From CAWCUZ01 sp963798795 (lineage in GTDB: Bacteria > Acidobacteriota > Vicinamibacteria > Vicinamibacterales > SCN-69-37), in contig CAWCUZ010000001.1 of assembly GCA_963798795.1 (NCBI GenBank), positions 2,648,646 to 2,712,645 of the forward strand: a stretch of 64,000 nucleotides of DNA, in the 5' to 3' direction. Made by a program: the position numbers and the translations under genes. Below the pieces are notes generated by a model. That model had not been told where the DNA came from, did not search any database, and saw nothing but the letters and a program-made list of their open reading frames with translations. Below, in pieces: positions 60,596-64,000 of the stretch (the stretch's first letter is position 1; each line of letters opens with the position of its first letter).

Positions 60596-61784
60596 GCGGT
60601 GGCGCGTCGCCGTTGGAGTGATGGTGTAGTTCCAGTCGCCGTGAAACGCGTGCCGCGTGAGATGGACGGTGGCCATCTGCGCGTCGGTGACGGCGATGCC
60701 GCGGGGTAGCGGCGCCGATCGAGCTCGGAGCGCACGCGGAGGCCCGCGCGGCTGTGCGTGGAGGCAATCAGGCTGACGATCGCCGCCAGGCTCACGAGCG
60801 GCGTGCCGCGCCAGTTCATGGCGATGTGCGAGAAGAGGCGGTGCTCGATCTTGTTCCACTTGCTCGTCCCGGGCGGGAAATGACAGACGGTGATCGTCAG
60901 GCCGGTCCGATTCGCGAGGCGCTGCAGTTCCCATTTCCAGAGGCGCACGCGCGGGCCATTGCTGCCGCCCGGCATCGGCCGTGATCACGATCGATCGCGC
61001 GCGCGGATAGGCGCGACGGCCCATCGGCTGCCACCAGCGGCGAATCGCGTTGACGGCGAAGCTGGCGGTGTCGTGGTCGATGCCGACGCTGACCCAGCCT
61101 TCGTCGCGGCGCAGGTCGTAGACGCCGTACGGAATCGCTTTCCCGTGGCCCGGCGCGCGAATGATGAAATCATGCACGCGCACGTGCTCGGGCTCGCCCG
61201 TGCGCCGCCAGCGCGCGCCGCCATTCTTGAAATCGCCGACCAGCTCCTTCTTCTTGGTATCGACCGAGATCGTCGGTTGCCGCTGGCGTTGCGCCCGGGT
61301 GACGGTGGCGGCGATGTAGCGAAACTGCGCATCGCGGTCCGGATGCTGTCGGCCCTCGCGCGTCTTAACGTTGGCCTGCAGACGAGTAGCCCAGCTGGTG
61401 CAGCAGCGTCGGCGACGGCCGTGTGGCTGACGGCGTGGCCCAGCGCCTGCAGCGCGACCGCCAGCGCCCGCGTACTCTTGCAGGACCAGCGCAGCGGCGA
61501 GTCGGATCGCCGGGGGCGGTCGGCTCGACCAAGGCGTCGAGATCGCGCAGCAGCGTCGCATCCAGCGCGGTGGCCGGCTTGCGCCCGCCGCCGGGCCGCC
61601 GGCTCCGGCCCGGCGGCAGCGCGCGGTCGGCCTCGAGCTCGCGCACGCCTCGCTGGATCGTGGCGCGGGAAATCCCTGTCGCCTGCTCGACCAGCCCGAT
61701 GCCGCCATGCCCCAGGGCGCGCGCTTCGGTCGCCGCCCAGAGCCGACGGGACCGCTCGGTGAACACCGGTCGCCAGCGCCGCAT
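60572..61784 (-). pseudogene. ISAzo13-family transposase, multiple frameshifts
   Basis: Start near ATG 61784 (RRWRPVFTERSRRLWAATEA, then a helix-turn-helix with GISRATIQRGVRELEADRAL and RRPGGGRKPAT). Later segments in other frames: SPLRWSCKSTRALAVALQAL, ANVKTREGRQHPDRDAQFRY, TISVDTKKKELVGDFKNGGA (first catalytic Asp), VPYGVYDL-like and GWVSVGIDHDTASFAVNAIR, ITADAGGSNGPRVRLWKWEL (second Asp), CHFPPGTSKWNKIEHRLFSH (catalytic Glu). All DDE residues are present, but about five single-base shifts break the chain. Full length would be ~400 residues. Confidence 0.85.
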
Positions 61785-61847
61785 GCTTTGCGCGAAGGGC
61801 CACCAAGGGCACACCGCACGGTACCGCACGCGCCACGACCGTACAAG

Positions 61848-61878
61848 CGAAATCAATCAGTTATTTCTTTACGGTCCC
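61848..61878 (-). repeat. Right terminal inverted repeat of the IS
   Basis: Reverse complement begins GGGACCGTAAAG and continues with the same 20 bases as the left repeat. Mismatches only at positions 4, 6, 9 and 11. Confidence 0.92.
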
Positions 61879-62388
61879 TAAGGCCAGTGCCGGCCTTTCG
61901 GAACGGCTCAAAGCAATCGAGGCGTACGAGAGTGTGTGCGGCACGCTTGAGGAAGCTTTCGATCTGATCCGCTATCTATCGACCCAAGCGCACGCCCGTC
62001 CAATCTCTGTCGATGAATTTGCTTCAGAATTTCGCAGCCAGCGACTCGCTCGCGACCTTCCGACGATGATTGCGAAGGCAGACGCAGCTCTGGCCGTAAG
62101 CCCACTCGCGGTTGTCGGGCAATTCGCGGAACTCTCGAAGCCCTTCGATGTCGTTCGGAATGCTGCCACGCTGTTCGAGGCAACGCTCGAGCGCCACGCC
62201 GCTGTCCAGCGTGCGAAGAAGCCTGATGGCAAGCGTGACTGGTTCGAGCGCTCTCCAGCCGGCGCAGACGTTCGTACGAGTGCCGTACCGGCTTACTGAA
62301 GCGGCCGGCAGAGGACCACGCGATGGGGGCGCCCCTACCGCGATCTCCACAGTCGGGTCGTTCATCAGTGATCTGGCGCCGGGGTCTC

Positions 62389-64000
62389 ATGGCACGCCGT
62401 AAGAGCGCCGACACGGAGTCTCGCAAGGCACTCTCGTTGTGGGAGTCGCCAGAGGGGGCTGGCGATCCCCGAGTGTGCGTTGCCACGACCTTCACGTTCG
62501 ACGCGACGTTCTTTGAGACGGAGTGCCTGGGTCGGTTTCTTCAGATGGATTCGCATCCTTCGGAGAGCGAGTCCGTCGAGCGCCTGGTCGAACGAGAGGA
62601 GAAGCTGGCTGCCGCGCACGTGTCCGTGCTCGTCGATCGTGCGACATGCCAGAGACAAAGAGAGCCTTCGTTGGGATGTGCTTGGCGTGCTTGTCCCTCG
62701 CGCCATCCAGCACTCGAAGGTTGCAGTCCTGATGTGGGCCAATCACGTCCGCGTGATCGTCGGCTCTGGAAATCTGACGGAACCGGGTTATCGGAAGAAC
62801 CTCGAGGTGTTTGGCACGTTCGATCTGAACCAAGAAATGGGTGATCGCGATGCGATTCAGGCGGCTCTTCAGTTTCTTGAGGAAGAGGTCGAGGTCCTGG
62901 CTGTCGGCAGCACGACCAATGCGAGTCCTCGGGGACGGACGCGGGCGGCGCTGCGCGCCGATTCGAGCGCATCATCGGACATGGAAAGCCGAGTCACTCA
63001 GCAACGATCGGGTCGTTCCCCTATTCGGATCCTCGCGCCGTTCAGTTGTCCGACAGCTGGCGTCACTGTGGCCCGCGTCCGGACCCCGCGGGACGCTTAC
63101 GTTCTATCGCCGTTCTTCGACCGCGATGGGGGAGCGGACCAACGCCATCAAGGCGTTTCTGCCGTTGCTGGCAAAGCGACGTCCGCGCTGCCATCTATTT
63201 CGATGTCAGGGCCGAAACGCAGACCCGACGGCCGGAGGCGCGTCTTCGCCCCTTTGGGGATGGTTGAGCATGCGGCGAAGGAGGCCGACGTCCGAGTACG
63301 TCCTGTTCTGATGGAACAGGCCGGCGAGCTTCGGGACCTTCACGCCAAGATGACCCATCTCGCCAACGATGACTGGTTGATGGCCATGATCGGTTCCAGC
63401 AACTTCACGGCGGCTGGGATCGGGTCGGAGCAGGGCCGCGGAAACCTCGAAGCAAACATCGTCTACCGGTTCCGCCGCTCTGCGCCATGAGGCGAAGGTC
63501 CTGGGAGAAGTCTGGCCTGAAACCGGTGATGACATCGACGTCGCCTCGCCTCAGCTCATCTGGGATCCGCAAGGAGAGGAAGAAGAAGGCGGCGGAGTCG
63601 ACGTTCCGCTTCCGGCGGCGTTCGAGGAGGCCATCTTCACTCCGGGCCAGAGTGCTTCGCTGACGGTGACGCTCCGAGATCCACTGCCTGCGACGTGGGA
63701 GATACGAATGCCCGATGGCCCCGTATTGTTGACGTCGACACGCGTGCAAGCCGGCACGCACGTCATCAAGTGGACCTTGACCAGTGTGCCGTTTGTCCTC
63801 GAGGTGTCGTGGCATTCATCTGGCGGGATGGCCGTCGCGAATTGGCCAGTGAATGTTTCGAATCCGGCCGCTCTTCCACCGCCCGAGGCGCTCCGAGATC
63901 TGACTCTGGAAGAGCTTCTGGAGATCCTGGCGTCCACGCGGCCGCTGCCGCAGGCTGTCGCGCAGGTTCTCCGCAATCGTTTGAGTAGCAAGAAGACCCG
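62389..64000 (+). pseudogene. PLD-domain protein with frameshifts (partial, runs off window)
   Basis: From ATG at 62389 (VCVATTFTFDATFFETECLG) a shift near 62640 leads to HARDKESLRWDVLGVLVPRA. Two phospholipase-D-type active sites are visible: QHSKVAVLMWANHVRVIVGS-GNLT and LHAKMTHLANDDWLMAMIGS-SNFT, each H-x-K followed by G-S-x-N. Between them several shifts scramble ~100 residues. After 63480 a further frame continues (EVSWHSSGGMAVANWPVNVS, ALRDLTLEELLEILASTRPL) to the window end. The enzyme class includes nucleases such as DISARM DrmC. It overlaps the preceding gene by 14 bases; downstream partners are outside the window. Confidence 0.75.

Larger units (their letters stand above)
60565..61878. 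mobile_element. ISAzo13-family insertion sequence, 1314 bp, with 3-bp target duplication
   Basis: The element is bounded by 31-bp inverted repeats (27 of 31 positions identical) and flanked by TAA on both sides (60562-60564 and 61879-61881). Excising the IS and one TAA restores an uninterrupted reading frame of the host gene. The only gene inside is a minus-strand transposase of ISAzo13 type, now carrying about five frameshifts. Boundaries are precise because of the restored frame. Confidence 0.92.
59762..62402 (+). pseudogene. Unknown protein, first gene of a PLD-linked operon, split by an IS element
   Basis: The 5' part (59762-60564) encodes ~267 residues, including AYLVFEWMVVEAFVRAGDRA and VPSIFGFHGIYKPLARNLGI. 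The gene resumes after the insertion at 61882 with SAGLSERLKAIEAYESVCGT and LEEAFDLIRYLSTQAHARPI. Removing the IS and one target duplication joins SLLPK-ASAGLSERL in frame. One more frameshift near 62263 leads to TFVRVPYRLTEAAG and a stop at 62402, 14 bases inside the PLD gene. The intact protein would have ~440 residues, cytosolic, mostly helical. I do not recognise the family. The operon link with a PLD-domain gene suggests a defence or DNA-processing role (inference). Confidence 0.72.

Noticed and set aside
1..64000. CRISPR arrays
   Set aside because: No regularly spaced direct repeats with unique spacers were seen; the repeats found are hairpins or short tandem units.
55176..64000. A second tRNA 3' end as the far attachment site
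   Set aside because: No repeat of the T-arm/acceptor sequence was seen before the window end; it must lie outside or be lost.

Overview
High-GC bacterial chromosome. The gene families point to Acidobacteriota, most likely Vicinamibacteria: four large FtsX-type ADOP permeases (three with a PadR repressor in the same transcription unit), two secreted sortilin/VPS10-like beta-propeller proteins, an S9 and an M28 peptidase, a TPR-CHAT protein, a two-heme DHOR/DUF1111 protein, and DinB and YCII/ECF42 genes. No rRNA and no marker gene is present, so the placement is an inference from gene content.

Layout. 0-2.3 kb: a patatin-like phospholipase cut by the window edge. 2.4-4.5 kb: a small exported protein and an orphan PGM1-type ATP-grasp ligase. 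4.5-7.2 kb: a minus-strand operon FMN-binding protein > ApbE > RnfD-like membrane subunit, a compact flavin-based electron-transfer module. 7.3-9.8 kb: DoxX and an ECF42 sigma factor with its YCII protein, enclosed by two inverted copies of an intergenic repeat. 9.8-13.5 kb: ppx-ppk1. 13.7-22.3 kb: two sortilin-like exported proteins around a cytosolic BNR protein + MoaD pair and a six-TM protein. 22.4-27.3 kb: a two-heme DHOR protein, then a KimA-type K+ importer followed by a KdpE/KdpD-like two-component system. 27.5-33.8 kb: LolA-like protein, PadR-ADOP pair, M28 peptidase. 34-39.4 kb: amphipathic-repeat protein, TolC-like protein, second PadR-ADOP pair. 39.4-47 kb: DinB, TfoX, SprT-like protease, a frameshift-ridden S9 peptidase, methyltransferase, a two-subunit TPP decarboxylase and an EamA transporter. 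47-55 kb: third PadR-ADOP pair, GH43, DinB, a fourth ADOP permease without PadR, a small anchored protein.

From tRNA-Gln(CTG) at 55.1 kb to the window end the sequence is an accessory region, probably an island at the tRNA. A serine-recombinase remnant runs antisense into the tRNA and is fused to a truncated TPR-CHAT gene. Next come a nonsense-mutated XRE regulator, small ORFs, and a two-gene operon (unknown protein + PLD-family protein) whose first gene carries an ISAzo13-type insertion. The operon is a candidate defence locus, but the second gene runs off the window.

Two window-wide patterns stand out. GC-rich double hairpins recur at gene ends (four copies). Single-base frameshifts occur in many genes, densest at 41.3-43.6 kb and after 56 kb; between them the protein sequence stays intact, so indel errors in the assembly must be ruled out before calling these genes dead.
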